Assembly: GCA_050951725.1 (NCBI GenBank)
Contig: JBMNJO010000015.1
Location: 1 to 64,000, forward strand
Origin: DTU052 sp050951725
GTDB lineage: Bacteria > Bacillota > Syntrophomonadia > Syntrophomonadales > DTU052
DNA length: 64,000 nt
Direction: 5' to 3'
Below the pieces are notes generated by a model. It searched no databases, was not told where the DNA came from, and saw nothing but the letters and a program-made list of their open reading frames with translations. The stretch's first letter is position 1; each line of letters starts with the position of its first letter. The position numbers were made by a program, and so were the translations under genes. Shown here piece after piece: positions 51,223 to 59,943 of this stretch.

Positions 51223-51365
51223 GCCTCCTTCCGATTATGGTCAGCAAACAGATCCATTGGGTCCCTATATACCGTCATGCACCCCTGGCGGCAGTTCAGA
51301 CGAGTTCTCCTTCAAGGGAGGACACGAGTACGACTCCGGGTTTTTACACCGAGATATCTTAGCAT

Positions 51366-52085
51366 CTACAAACCTTTTCCGGACGCCCAGGCGATGACAC
51401 TGACCCGCTTCGCTCCCGCATCGAGCAGGGTGCGGGTGCACTCCCGGGCGGTTGAACCGGTTGTGTACACGTCATCAACCAGCAGCACGCTCTTTCCCCT
51501 GACCCGCTCCGGTTTTTCTACGGCAAAGGCATGCATGAGGTTCTTCTCCCGCATCTCCCGGGATAGCTCTCTCTGCGGTGCAGAGTCTTTGACCCTGACC
51601 AGCACCCGGGGTTCAAATCGGACCCTGAGACACCGGGCAATACGTTTGGCCAGCAGTTCAGACTGGTTAAACCCGCGCCGGATCAGGCCCTCCGGACTCA
51701 TGGGAACTGGGACTACAATGTCCAAAGGCCAATACTCCCGGGTGTCACGAACCACCTGGGACATCATCCTGGCCATGCTCCAGGCCAGGTGTTTCTTTTC
51801 CATGAATTTATACTGCTTAATAAGCTGGCGGTAACAGCCCTCATAGGGTCCTACGGCCCGGGCAATAAAAAATGGAGGGTCCCCCTCCTGACAATCCCTG
51901 CATAGATGCTCATCGTTGGTGAGGAACTTGCCGCATCGTCGGCATATATTTAGTTTGGTTACCAAATCATTTAGCTCATCATCGCAGTCATCGCACCAGG
52001 GACTGCGGCTCCAGAAGAATCCCGGACGTCGGCAAAGGCAGCAGGCGTTGCGGGGGAACAGGATATCAAGGATAATATCAAACAT
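51366..52085 (-). CDS. comFC: ComF-family phosphoribosyltransferase-like protein
   Basis: The 239-residue product has an N-terminal zinc-finger part (CCLCRRPGF, CDDCDDE, CRRCGKF, CRDCQEG) and a type I phosphoribosyltransferase domain with VLLVDDVYTTGSTARECTRT near residue 190. It takes part in DNA uptake and recombination during transformation and follows comFA by 7 bases. No comFB is present between them. Confidence 0.92.
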   Translation of the reverse strand: MFDIILDILFPRNACCLCRRPGFFWSRSPWCDDCDDELNDLVTKLNICRRCGKFLTNDEHLCRDCQEGDPPFFIARAVGPYEGCYRQLIKQYKFMEKKHLAWSMARMMSQVVRDTREYWPLDIVVPVPMSPEGLIRRGFNQSELLAKRIARCLRVRFEPRVLVRVKDSAPQRELSREMREKNLMHAFAVEKPERVRGKSVLLVDDVYTTGSTARECTRTLLDAGAKRVSVIAWASGKGL

Positions 52086-52092
52086 TTAAGTT

Positions 52093-53955
52093 TTACCTCT
52101 GAACTCGGTGGTATTTTTTCCTGGCATTATCGAGGAATCCTCGCTTTTGGGCCTCTTCATTGAGCAGCTTGATCTTGCGGACCGCACCCTCCATCTCCCG
52201 GGTGATGCGGGAACCGACAAACCAGACCTTGCCTCCGGGGTACGAATCTGACCAACCGACCCGCCCTGCCAACTGTAAAAGGTAACCCTCATCGAAGATT
52301 TCGTTCTCACTCCATAATACCACCATATTAGAGTTCGGTGCCAGGTCCCCCCGACCGGTTAAGCCGGTGGTAACCAGAATATTAGCCTCACCGCGAAAAT
52401 ATGAATTTGTTTTCTTCTCCCGCTCGGAATCATGGGAACCGGTATAAATTACCGGCTTTTCTTTGAGCCCCTGGACACGTAAGATCTCCAGCCGCGAGGC
52501 CAGCAGCTCACCCATCTTCTGTGAATAGTAGCCGTTAGGGACTACCACCAGGACCTGTGCCTGGTCTTCCTCAATACTCTCCCTGATAAGCTGCATAACC
52601 CTCTCCGGGATCTTGTTTTCTGCAACCAGGTCCTTCTCCAGAATGACCTGGGGGATAACCAGGGGATGACCATGCTGCCTTATGGGAATCTGGACCACCT
52701 TTATTTCTCCACGCTGGGCGCGGGCATAAATCTCGTAAGCCGGTGTGGGCGTCATGTAGATCAATTTCCCCTGAGCTTTCTTGGCCCGGCGCAGGGCATT
52801 TATGAGGATGGGATTGGCCCGGTAGGGGAAGGCGTCACTCTCGTCCAGGATCACCAAGTCGAAGTTATGATAGTATTTGAGCGCCTGGTGGGTGGAAGCC
52901 AGGACAATATCGCTGGTTTTGGGGTTAGAGCGGGGCTTGCCGTAGCGAATCTCCACACTCACACCCGGGAAGGCCCTATCCAACCTAAAGAAGAGGTCAT
53001 CCAGGACATCACGGCGCGGTACCCCGAACAGAACCCGTCCACCCCGTTTCAGGACCTCCCGTACCGCTCCAAAAACCGTCTCCGGGCGCCCTGCTCCGCA
53101 GGCCTCCCAGACCAGACACTCACTGACACTGTCTTTGCGCACAAAACGGGCCAACGCCTCGAATGCCTCATATTGGGCCTGACTGAAGGAAATATCCAGA
53201 TTCAGCCGAATGCTGGAGACAAAGTTCTCCTCCGGCCTGATCCGGGCCGGTGCGGCATAAAGCGCTTCGCAGGGCTTGGATTCGCCCAGCATCAGGCATT
53301 CCTGACAGTAGTAGCACTCCTTCTGGCCTTCGTTACAGAACACCTTTACCACCCGGTATTGCTGGCCACAGCGGTTGCAGGCCATAGCACCATTGGCCAT
53401 CCACTTGACACTGGGGACCCGCACCACCTGGCCTTTCAGGGTCAAGAGGTGCAGAATCATTTCCAGATCATCTATATCCAACCCCCGCTCCTGCAGGAGG
53501 CGCTGTATCTCCCTCAGAAAAAGTATCTTGCCCTGGAGGATGAATTCGACGATGTCTTCGTATTGGTGCAGGGTGAAGTAGTCTATGCTTACCCCGCTGT
53601 GGTTATCGAAAATAACCGGTTCATGCGCTATGTAATCATCTCCGTATCTGGCCAGTTCCTTTTTCACCAGTTTGAACTTGTTATATAAAATCGATTTGGG
53701 ATAGTTCTTCGAGTCTTTTAGGAAAGGTATGTACAGTGACCGGTAAGGTTTGCCGTTACGTTCCTGCTGGTTGGAAAAGACGGTCAGCAGGTACTCGCTC
53801 AGGGCCAGGGGCAACGGCGGCGAAATGAAGGCCATGCCCTCATAGCCCTCAGTGTTTTGCAGGTAGGAGAGGTCAACCTGAGGATTGGCAGAAATACCAA
53901 GTCGGTATCTGCTTGGGCTCCAGGCCATATAAAGGACATACCGTCGACAAGGCAT
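52093..53955 (-). CDS. comFA: ComFA-like DEAD-type DNA translocase with altered Walker A
   Basis: This 620-residue helicase-like protein has the ComFA zinc motif (CNRCGQQYR, CYYCQECLMLGE, C) at about residues 190-230, the Walker B/DEAD-like motif LVILDESDAFPY, and helicase C motifs GLTGRGDLAPN and LQLAGRVGWSDSYPGG. The Walker A segment reads VWEACGAGRPETVF, where ComFA normally has GAGKTE: the lysine is arginine and the threonine is proline. ATP hydrolysis may therefore be weak or lost. An N-terminal extension of about 100 residues precedes the zinc domain. Confidence 0.88.
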   Translation of the reverse strand: MPCRRYVLYMAWSPSRYRLGISANPQVDLSYLQNTEGYEGMAFISPPLPLALSEYLLTVFSNQQERNGKPYRSLYIPFLKDSKNYPKSILYNKFKLVKKELARYGDDYIAHEPVIFDNHSGVSIDYFTLHQYEDIVEFILQGKILFLREIQRLLQERGLDIDDLEMILHLLTLKGQVVRVPSVKWMANGAMACNRCGQQYRVVKVFCNEGQKECYYCQECLMLGESKPCEALYAAPARIRPEENFVSSIRLNLDISFSQAQYEAFEALARFVRKDSVSECLVWEACGAGRPETVFGAVREVLKRGGRVLFGVPRRDVLDDLFFRLDRAFPGVSVEIRYGKPRSNPKTSDIVLASTHQALKYYHNFDLVILDESDAFPYRANPILINALRRAKKAQGKLIYMTPTPAYEIYARAQRGEIKVVQIPIRQHGHPLVIPQVILEKDLVAENKIPERVMQLIRESIEEDQAQVLVVVPNGYYSQKMGELLASRLEILRVQGLKEKPVIYTGSHDSEREKKTNSYFRGEANILVTTGLTGRGDLAPNSNMVVLWSENEIFDEGYLLQLAGRVGWSDSYPGGKVWFVGSRITREMEGAVRKIKLLNEEAQKRGFLDNARKKYHRVQR

Positions 53956-54269
53956 AGATCCCCCTCCCCCTACCTATATTGTTATCCGGGTTACAGTAAT
54001 TGTCAAACATTTTGCACAAATTGCATTCTGGTGACGATTGGGAGGTATCTGTGGGTGGAATAGAGAATCATCTCGTGCGGATTGCTCGAAAAGGAATGCG
54101 GTATTTCGGATTTCAGACCCGGTCTTGGCATGCTTTGTCGATATCAATAGTAGTCAATAAACCGGTCAGGTTCAGACCTCTCCTGGATATGCTCCGGTCC
54201 GTTACGCAACCTGTTTATCATGGGATGAGGTTGTAACGTATTAAGACGGTTTAACCCTGCCCGTTATTG
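53956..54269. other. Intergenic region between comFA and the DUF192 gene
   Basis: This 314-base gap holds no supported gene. A plus-strand frame 54000-54236 has no family features. No clear promoter or terminator was found. Confidence 0.35.
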
Positions 54270-54623
54270 TCAATTGAAATAATTCCGGACCAGTTCGGCT
54301 ATCGGGGTGGGCAGCAACTCCCCTTCCTTTACCCCTGATTTCCGCGCTCTCCCCTCCGGCAGCTCCAGAACCGCTACTGCCTCCCGCACCCAGGGTGATA
54401 CCCGCCAGGGAAGAAGCCTCTCGATCACCTGTATCACCCGGCCATCGGAGTCCAGAAATATTACATCAATTGCTTCCCGCATGAAAAAGGTGTGTACGGA
54501 AGAACAGGGGTATATCAGCAGGGCTGTTCCCGAACGTAGATTTCTGCCCATCCAGCCCCGAAAACGGGACCAGAAACCCCGGGCGACCTCGATTTCTTTG
54601 ATCTGATCCAGTTTTTCTGCCAT
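54270..54623 (-). CDS. DUF192 family protein
   Basis: This protein of about 117 residues has the DUF192 pattern GFWSRFRGWMGR, ALLIYPCSSVHTFFMREAID, then VIFLDSDGRVIQVIERLLPW. Its biochemical role is unknown. ATG at 54623 with AAGGAGG is a strong start; a longer frame begins at 54740. DUF192 genes often follow tad genes in Clostridia, so a link to pilus assembly is possible. Confidence 0.85.
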   Translation of the reverse strand: MAEKLDQIKEIEVARGFWSRFRGWMGRNLRSGTALLIYPCSSVHTFFMREAIDVIFLDSDGRVIQVIERLLPWRVSPWVREAVAVLELPEGRARKSGVKEGELLPTPIAELVRNYFN

Positions 54624-54738
54624 GTTTGCCTCCTTAACCTGACAACGTCGGGGGACAGGCCATTTCATCATTTCTCCATCCTGTAGCATTAAGTTTGCCA
54701 CTAACTCCTGCTGCTGATTCCGCGCAAGTTGGAAACAC

Positions 54739-54817
54739 ACTTATTTCGGGGACACCATACTAAATTATTTTGGCGGACGATCCGCCAAAATAATTTAGTA
54801 TGGTGTCCCCGAAATAA
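54739..54817. repeat. Family B long perfect inverted repeat
   Basis: Two 37-bp perfect arms, starting TTATTTCGGGGACACCATAC, flank a 5-base loop. It is the longest perfect palindrome in the window and lies between tadC and the DUF192 gene. The arm sequence also occurs at 25347. Confidence 0.93.
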
Positions 54818-54951
54818 GTCCTCTCAACGCCGGCATCACCCTATCTCGTGCCAGACTCCATCTTGCCACAATCTTTGCATCGCTATGCAGACAAAAGCAA
54901 TATCCGCTTTCTGATCTGATAACCCATTATGCTGTCCCTTTGCGGCAGAAT

Positions 54952-55842
54952 CTACCCGAAGGTGCTGATCAGCTGAATGACCGCCGGTCCCAACAGGATA
55001 ATGAAGATGGCCGGAAATATGAAAAATACCAATGGTATCAGGATCTTGACCGGAGCCTTCTGAGCCTGTTCCTCTGCGCGCTGGCTGCGTTTTTCCCGGA
55101 CCTGGTCCGCCTGCACCCGCAGGACGTTGGCGATACTGACACCTAGCTGGTCGGCCTGCACCAGCGAACTGATAAAGGTTGAGACATCATCCACCTCTAC
55201 CCTTGCCGCCAGGTCTTTCAAGGCCACGCGCCTTGGTTTTCCGAGTTTGATTTCGTTAAGAGTCCGCTGGAACTCGCTGGATAACGGCCCCTCTATTTTT
55301 TCGACCACCTTTTGCAGTGCGGCATCGAACCCCAGGCCGGCCTCCACGCTTACGCTCAGCATATCCAATACGTCCGGCATGCTCTTCAGGATCTTGTTAC
55401 GGCGCTCGTCTTTCCAGGCCTTCAGTAAAAAATCCGGCAGCAGGTAGCCGATGACGCCCAGAACCACGGCGGTGTTTAAGGTACCTACTACAATTCCGAC
55501 CAGGGCCAACCCGCTCATAAAGCCGTATTTCAAGACCACCAGGCCCTCGGCATCCAGGCCGTAGGGTTCACCGGCAGCGATCAGTTTTTTCTGGTAGCTG
55601 AGTTTTCTCTCCGGTGAAGAGAGCCTCTTGCCCAGGTGCTGCAGCTTTTCCCACAACGGAAGCAAAACCCGCTGGGAAAGGGGTTGGTTTAAGTGTTCGG
55701 TGGCCGGGTCCAGACTTGTCTCTTCGGTATACTCCTCCAACCGCGCCATCACTGCCGCCCGTTCTCCGAAAACCTGCCCCACCACTGCCATACCGATCAT
55801 GAATAACGAAGCGAATACCAGACCGGCTAGCAGTATCTCCAT
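54952..55842 (-). CDS. tadC: Tad pilus inner-membrane platform protein TadC
   Basis: The 296-residue protein is a T2SSF-domain membrane protein with the pattern SVEAGLGFDAALQKVVEKIE and a C-terminal pair of helices. It should form the Tad pilus inner-membrane platform with TadB. It lies downstream of tadB with a 140-base gap. Start has AAGGAGGTG upstream. Confidence 0.92.
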   Translation of the reverse strand: MEILLAGLVFASLFMIGMAVVGQVFGERAAVMARLEEYTEETSLDPATEHLNQPLSQRVLLPLWEKLQHLGKRLSSPERKLSYQKKLIAAGEPYGLDAEGLVVLKYGFMSGLALVGIVVGTLNTAVVLGVIGYLLPDFLLKAWKDERRNKILKSMPDVLDMLSVSVEAGLGFDAALQKVVEKIEGPLSSEFQRTLNEIKLGKPRRVALKDLAARVEVDDVSTFISSLVQADQLGVSIANVLRVQADQVREKRSQRAEEQAQKAPVKILIPLVFFIFPAIFIILLGPAVIQLISTFG

Positions 55843-55982
55843 TTACTGCACCTCCTTCATACTTATTCTGGCTTCTTTTTTCTGCCCTGCATCCACGCCG
55901 CAACAACCTTAGTTGGGTGAAATCCTCAGTGTCGATGTTGTTTGCGGACTCATATCATATATTTCTGACGTTTGCATTCCAA

Positions 55983-56945
55983 TCAGAAATCGATTTTCAC
56001 CATCTTGGATATAATGAATGCCCCTACCAGTTCGGAACCGAAGGCTGCGCCCAGCAGGATATAACCCATGGAACTGTCCAGCATGGCTGACATATAGCGG
56101 GGATTGATAATCAGCAAGAGGAAGAGCAGTCCTACCGGCATGCAGCCTATTACCAGCCCGCTGACACGCCCTTGAGCAGTGAGGGTCTTTATTTGCCCTT
56201 TGATACGGGCTCTTTCCCGAATGGTCCCGGCAATGTTGTCCAGTATCTGCGCCAGGTTGCCCCCGGCCTGCCGCTGGATCAAAACCGCGCTTATCACCAT
56301 GTCCAGGTCGTCACTGCCCACCCTTTGACCCATGTTCAGGAGGGCCTCCTCGGTATTGGCTCCCAGGTTGACCTCCCGTAATGCCAACCCGAACTCGGTG
56401 GATATGGGCGCAGGCAGCTCCCGGCAAACAGTATCCATCGCCTGCTGGAAACTGAAGCCGGCTCTTAAGGCGTTGGCCATAACGGTCAGGGCATCCCCTA
56501 ATTGCTGGTTCAGCTTGTGCCGCCGGCCATCGATACGGCTCTGCAGGTACAGTTTGGGGATCACAGCTCCCAGTATCAACACCAAAACCGCCAGGGGCAG
56601 GTTAAAAGTCAAAATCCAGCAGAGCGGCGGAACCACGAGTACCAGGCCCCCCCATATCGTGAGGTATTCCTCACCCTTCAACGGAATCCCGGCCTGCAGC
56701 AGGTCGAACTGAACCTTTTGGGTGTAGGACCGGGAAGCAAAGATGCGAGATATCTTTTCCAGGACCTGCCTCAGGTTTATCCTGGTTTTCTCTTTCTCGC
56801 CTTCACCCTGGACATGGTTTTCTATATAGCTGAACAACCTCTCCTGGACCTCTTCCTCCCGGCTGACCTGAGCCCCGATAGCCAGCACCAGCGAACCTAC
56901 TGCTAAACAGACCAGTAGTGTCAACAAGAGTTCCATACGGTTCAA
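55983..56945 (-). CDS. tadB: Tad pilus inner-membrane platform protein TadB
   Basis: This 320-residue T2SSF-domain protein has the pattern ANALRAGFSFQQAMDTVCRE and ISAVLIQRQAGGNLAQILDN, with several membrane helices. It pairs with TadC. A family A palindrome lies between it and cpaF. Confidence 0.92.
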   Translation of the reverse strand: MNRMELLLTLLVCLAVGSLVLAIGAQVSREEEVQERLFSYIENHVQGEGEKEKTRINLRQVLEKISRIFASRSYTQKVQFDLLQAGIPLKGEEYLTIWGGLVLVVPPLCWILTFNLPLAVLVLILGAVIPKLYLQSRIDGRRHKLNQQLGDALTVMANALRAGFSFQQAMDTVCRELPAPISTEFGLALREVNLGANTEEALLNMGQRVGSDDLDMVISAVLIQRQAGGNLAQILDNIAGTIRERARIKGQIKTLTAQGRVSGLVIGCMPVGLLFLLLIINPRYMSAMLDSSMGYILLGAAFGSELVGAFIISKMVKIDF

Positions 56946-56956
56946 TACTCCTTTCT

Positions 56957-56985
56957 TGCATCATGGGGACAGTCCCCATGATGCA
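56957..56985. repeat. Family A palindrome between cpaF and tadB
   Basis: The same 29-bp near-perfect palindrome as at 4153 and 29524 (TGCATCATGGGGAC, central A, complement) lies in the 44-base gap before tadB. Confidence 0.9.
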
Positions 56986-56989
56986 AAAC

Positions 56990-58351
56990 TTACATGTCGG
57001 GATCGAAGATGTCCGGGGGCAGGAAGATGCCTTCAGCCGACAGTCTTTCCACCAGCCGGGGACGGATGCCGGTGGCTCGGTGTCTGCCGGCTACCTTGCC
57101 CTTGGAGTCGAGGCCGGTCTGGTCAAATACGAAGAGGTCCTGCAGGACCACCATTTCTCCTTCCATCCCCAAGACTTCGGTAATACGCGTGATCCGGCGG
57201 CTACCGTCCCGCAGGCGGCTCTGGTGTACTATCAGGTCAAGGGCCGAAGAGATCTGCTCCCGGATGGCCTTGACCGGGAGTTCCATCCCTGCCATGAGGA
57301 CCATGGTTTCCAGGCGGGAGATCATATCCCGCGGAGAGTTGGCATGTCCGGTGGTTAGTGAGCCGTCATGACCGGTGTTCATCGCCTGCAGCATGTCCAG
57401 AGCCTCACCGCCGCGGACCTCACCGACCACAATCCGGTCAGGCCGCATGCGCAGGGCGTTGCGTACCAGGTCACGGATGGCTATCGCGCCCTTGCCTTCG
57501 ATATTCGGGGGGCGGGTTTCCATCGAGACCACGTGTTCCTGGTTCAGTTTAATCTCCGCTGCATCCTCAATGGTAATAATGCGCTCATGCTCCGGTATGA
57601 AAGATGACAGCACATTCAAGGTACTGGTCTTCCCGGCACCAGTCCCCCCGGAAACTACAATATTCAGACGTCCCTTGACACAAGCCTCCAGCATCCGGGC
57701 CATCGCCGGGTTCAAGCTGCCGAACCTGATCAGATCCTCAATGGTAAGCGGCACCGAAGAAAACTTGCGAATCGTCACCACTGGGCCATTCAGGGCCAGG
57801 GGAGGGATGATGGCATTCACCCGCGAACCGTCAGGCAGGCGGGCATCGACCATGGGCATGCTTTCATCAAGCCTCCGGCCCAGAGGGGATATGATCTTGT
57901 CTATTACATGGAGGACATGCTCATCATCCCGAAACCGGGTAGGGGTGAGGACTATCTTTCCCTTCTTCTCCACATAAATCTGATGGGGGCCATTGATCAT
58001 GATTTCCGAAACATCCTCCTGGGCCAAAAAAGGCGATATCGGGCCATAGCCCAGGACTTCATCCATAACCTGGCTGATGATGCTTTCCCGTTCGACCCGG
58101 GAAATCATAACCGGTTCCTTCTCCAGGTACTCCAGGCTTAAACGCTGAATCTCGTCCTTCAGTTTGGCCTCACCATCACGGTCGGCTGCACCATCCCGGA
58201 ACAGACCGGCATCCAGCTCGCGGATAATCTCCCGATGCAGTGAATGGATAAGCTCCTGAAACTGTTGGGAGGCCTTCTTTTCCGAGCCTGTCTTACTGGG
58301 ATTCTCAGGCAAGGCAGCTTTTTCGGCTTCCAGCCTTTTCAGAAGAGAAAT
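56990..58351 (-). CDS. cpaF: Tad pilus assembly ATPase CpaF/TadA, probable ATT start
   Basis: This ATPase of about 453 residues powers pilus extension and retraction. It has Walker A GGTGAGKTSTLN near residue 240, then RIITIEDAAEIKL, and Walker B with GEVRGGEALDMLQAM. A TTG start at 58312 would cut the N-terminus: the natural family beginning SLLKRLEAEK is preceded at 58351 by ATT, with AGGTG seven bases upstream and a TGA just before. So either ATT is used as a rare start or an ATG was mutated. It lies 10 bases from cpaE. Confidence 0.9.
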   Translation of the reverse strand: MSLLKRLEAEKAALPENPSKTGSEKKASQQFQELIHSLHREIIRELDAGLFRDGAADRDGEAKLKDEIQRLSLEYLEKEPVMISRVERESIISQVMDEVLGYGPISPFLAQEDVSEIMINGPHQIYVEKKGKIVLTPTRFRDDEHVLHVIDKIISPLGRRLDESMPMVDARLPDGSRVNAIIPPLALNGPVVTIRKFSSVPLTIEDLIRFGSLNPAMARMLEACVKGRLNIVVSGGTGAGKTSTLNVLSSFIPEHERIITIEDAAEIKLNQEHVVSMETRPPNIEGKGAIAIRDLVRNALRMRPDRIVVGEVRGGEALDMLQAMNTGHDGSLTTGHANSPRDMISRLETMVLMAGMELPVKAIREQISSALDLIVHQSRLRDGSRRITRITEVLGMEGEMVVLQDLFVFDQTGLDSKGKVAGRHRATGIRPRLVERLSAEGIFLPPDIFDPDM

Positions 58352-58361
58352 GGCTCTTCAC

Positions 58362-59600
58362 CTACCTTTCAAGCAAAGCCAACCGTTCCCGGCGTCGGCT
58401 GAAGAAACCGCCTCGCTTGGAGGTGCCCTCGGCTTTCACGGCAGCATTCTCCAGTCGCCCGACCAGGGGCAGGAGCGACTGCATACTCCTCGACATGGGC
58501 GCGTTGGGATCCATTATCACGAACGGCACCCCCCGGTTCATAGCGGTCATCACCAGCTTGGCATCATTGGGGAAACTGGCGCTGATCTTCATCTCCATCG
58601 ACCGCTCCACATCGCTTTCCTCGATGCCGAATCCTCCCCCGGAACGATTCAACACGAGTTTGATCTTCGGCTGGAGAGAAAGCGTTTTCGCCAGGTCCAG
58701 GGCCCGTTTATTATCCTTAAGGGAAGGGAGATCTGGAGTCAGGACCATTAGAATCGAGTCCGACTGGTCAAATGCTGCCAAGGTCATATCATTGAAAACA
58801 GGTGGGGTGTCGATCACGATGTAATCGTGAAAACTTGCGAGGGCCTGCAGGGTCCTGGTTACCCCCTCCTCGTTCACCAGTTCAGCCAGCTCCGGTTTGT
58901 TGGGCGCGGCCAGTACGTGAACCCCGTTTCGCTGGTAGAGGTATGACTCCAGGAGCTCGCGGTCCAGGTCAACGTTCTCCTGCATCAACTCGGCGATGGT
59001 ACGTTTAGGGTGGATGTTCATCAGAACCGCCACATCCCCGAACTGCAGGTCCAGGTCCACCAGGGCCACCCGTTCCCCGGTTCGCTCGGCCAGGGCCACC
59101 GCCAGGTTGACCGCGATCGAGGTCTTGCCAGCCCCGCCTTTGGCGCTGAAAAGAGATATGGCCTGCGGCTTGTGAGTGGGAATGGTCGCCGTTTGAGGTA
59201 CCTGCTGCTGGGCCTCCCAGCGCTTACTGTTGATTTCGGCCACCCGCTTAATGGTTGAAATCAATTCATCCGCGGTAAAGGGCTTGATCATGTATTCCCT
59301 TGCTCCCGCCATCATGGCTTTTTTCAGATACTCCTGCTCACCCTGTACCGAGATAACAATAACGGCAATCCGGGGGTACCTGATGTTTAAGAGCTCGGTG
59401 GCCTTAATGCCGTCCATCACCGGCATGTTAATATCCATCAACACTACATCCGGAGAAGTCATTCCGGCCAATTCCAGGGTCTGCTCGCCATCTGCGGCTT
59501 CACCGACCACCTGAATCGATGAATCCAATTCCAACAGCAGCCGGATGTTCTCCCGGGTTTGCTTGATATCGTCGGCAATCAGTACCTTTATCTCTTTCAT
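58362..59600 (-). CDS. cpaE: CpaE/TadZ-like protein: response-regulator receiver plus MinD-like ATPase
   Basis: This 412-residue protein has an N-terminal receiver domain (IKVLIADDIKQTRENI; phosphoacceptor Asp in VVLMDINMPVMDGI near residue 56) and a C-terminal MinD/ParA-type ATPase with deviant Walker A FSAKGGAGKTSIAVNLAVA near residue 155. Such proteins place the Tad machine at the pole. The receiver carries the usual Asp, Thr/Ser and Lys, so it may be phosphorylated. Start has AAAGGAGG upstream. Confidence 0.93.
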   Translation of the reverse strand: MKEIKVLIADDIKQTRENIRLLLELDSSIQVVGEAADGEQTLELAGMTSPDVVLMDINMPVMDGIKATELLNIRYPRIAVIVISVQGEQEYLKKAMMAGAREYMIKPFTADELISTIKRVAEINSKRWEAQQQVPQTATIPTHKPQAISLFSAKGGAGKTSIAVNLAVALAERTGERVALVDLDLQFGDVAVLMNIHPKRTIAELMQENVDLDRELLESYLYQRNGVHVLAAPNKPELAELVNEEGVTRTLQALASFHDYIVIDTPPVFNDMTLAAFDQSDSILMVLTPDLPSLKDNKRALDLAKTLSLQPKIKLVLNRSGGGFGIEESDVERSMEMKISASFPNDAKLVMTAMNRGVPFVIMDPNAPMSRSMQSLLPLVGRLENAAVKAEGTSKRGGFFSRRRERLALLER

Positions 59601-59626
59601 TAAACGCTACCTCCTTTGGGACACGG

Positions 59627-59645
59627 GGGACAGGTTCACTGTCCC
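59627..59645. repeat. Family C palindrome (GGGACAG type)
   Basis: GGGACAG, a 5-base loop and CTGTCCC form a hairpin upstream of the cpaE start. A related copy is at 61674-61700. Confidence 0.6.
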
Positions 59646-59733
59646 GCTTTTATGAATGCCAACCGGCCGCCATTCATCTTCCTTCACCGCGGCTAAGCCT
59701 CACATCAATGGCCGAATTACGCCTCTGGATATG

Positions 59734-59939
59734 TTGTGAAAAAGCCCAGTGCGACGACCATTGGGTCCGAATTGAGCAACACCCTGCGAAATCGAGGGCG
59801 GAAAGCAGCCGAGCGACAGGAGGTCGCGAGCCCGTCTTTGAGGCATGGATGCCGATTAGACGGGGTGCTGCTTGGAGTCCGAGATAAGCAGTTGGTGTTG
59901 CCAATGAGGACCCGGGAAGCAAACGGACTTTTTCACCAA
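59734..59939 (+). ncRNA. Highly structured RNA-like element (HEARO/omega-RNA-like) between cpaE and cpaB
   Basis: The plus strand folds in nested helices: GTGAAAAAG (59736) with CTTTTTCAC (59928); GGGTCC (59763) with GGACCC (59908); GCAACACC (59776) with GGTGTTGC (59894); CTGC with GCAG; and GCAGC (59805) with GCTGC (59867). The last closes a three-way junction of a GCGAC/GTCGC hairpin and a CCCGTCT/AGACGGG arm tipped by GGCA-TGGA-TGCC. Two internal loops have tandem GA facing GA, which makes sense only as plus-strand RNA. From memory this resembles HEARO/IscB omega RNA. No iscB gene is present. Confidence 0.65.
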
Positions 59940-59943
59940 CCAT

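Noticed and set aside
52666..53688. 340-residue plus-strand frame opposite comFA
   Set aside because: Antisense shadow of comFA; no recognisable motifs.
54000..54236. 78-residue plus-strand frame between comFA and the DUF192 gene
   Set aside because: Weak start context, no family features, isolated from other plus-strand genes.
59734..59939. Simple transposon fragment with terminal inverted repeats
   Set aside because: The ends are inverted repeats, but the internal nested helices and GA/GA loops show selection for RNA folding beyond the ends.
59674..59943. 89-residue minus-strand frame across the structured element
   Set aside because: It arises from the GC-rich folded element and shows no protein-like pattern; RNA features explain the sequence better.
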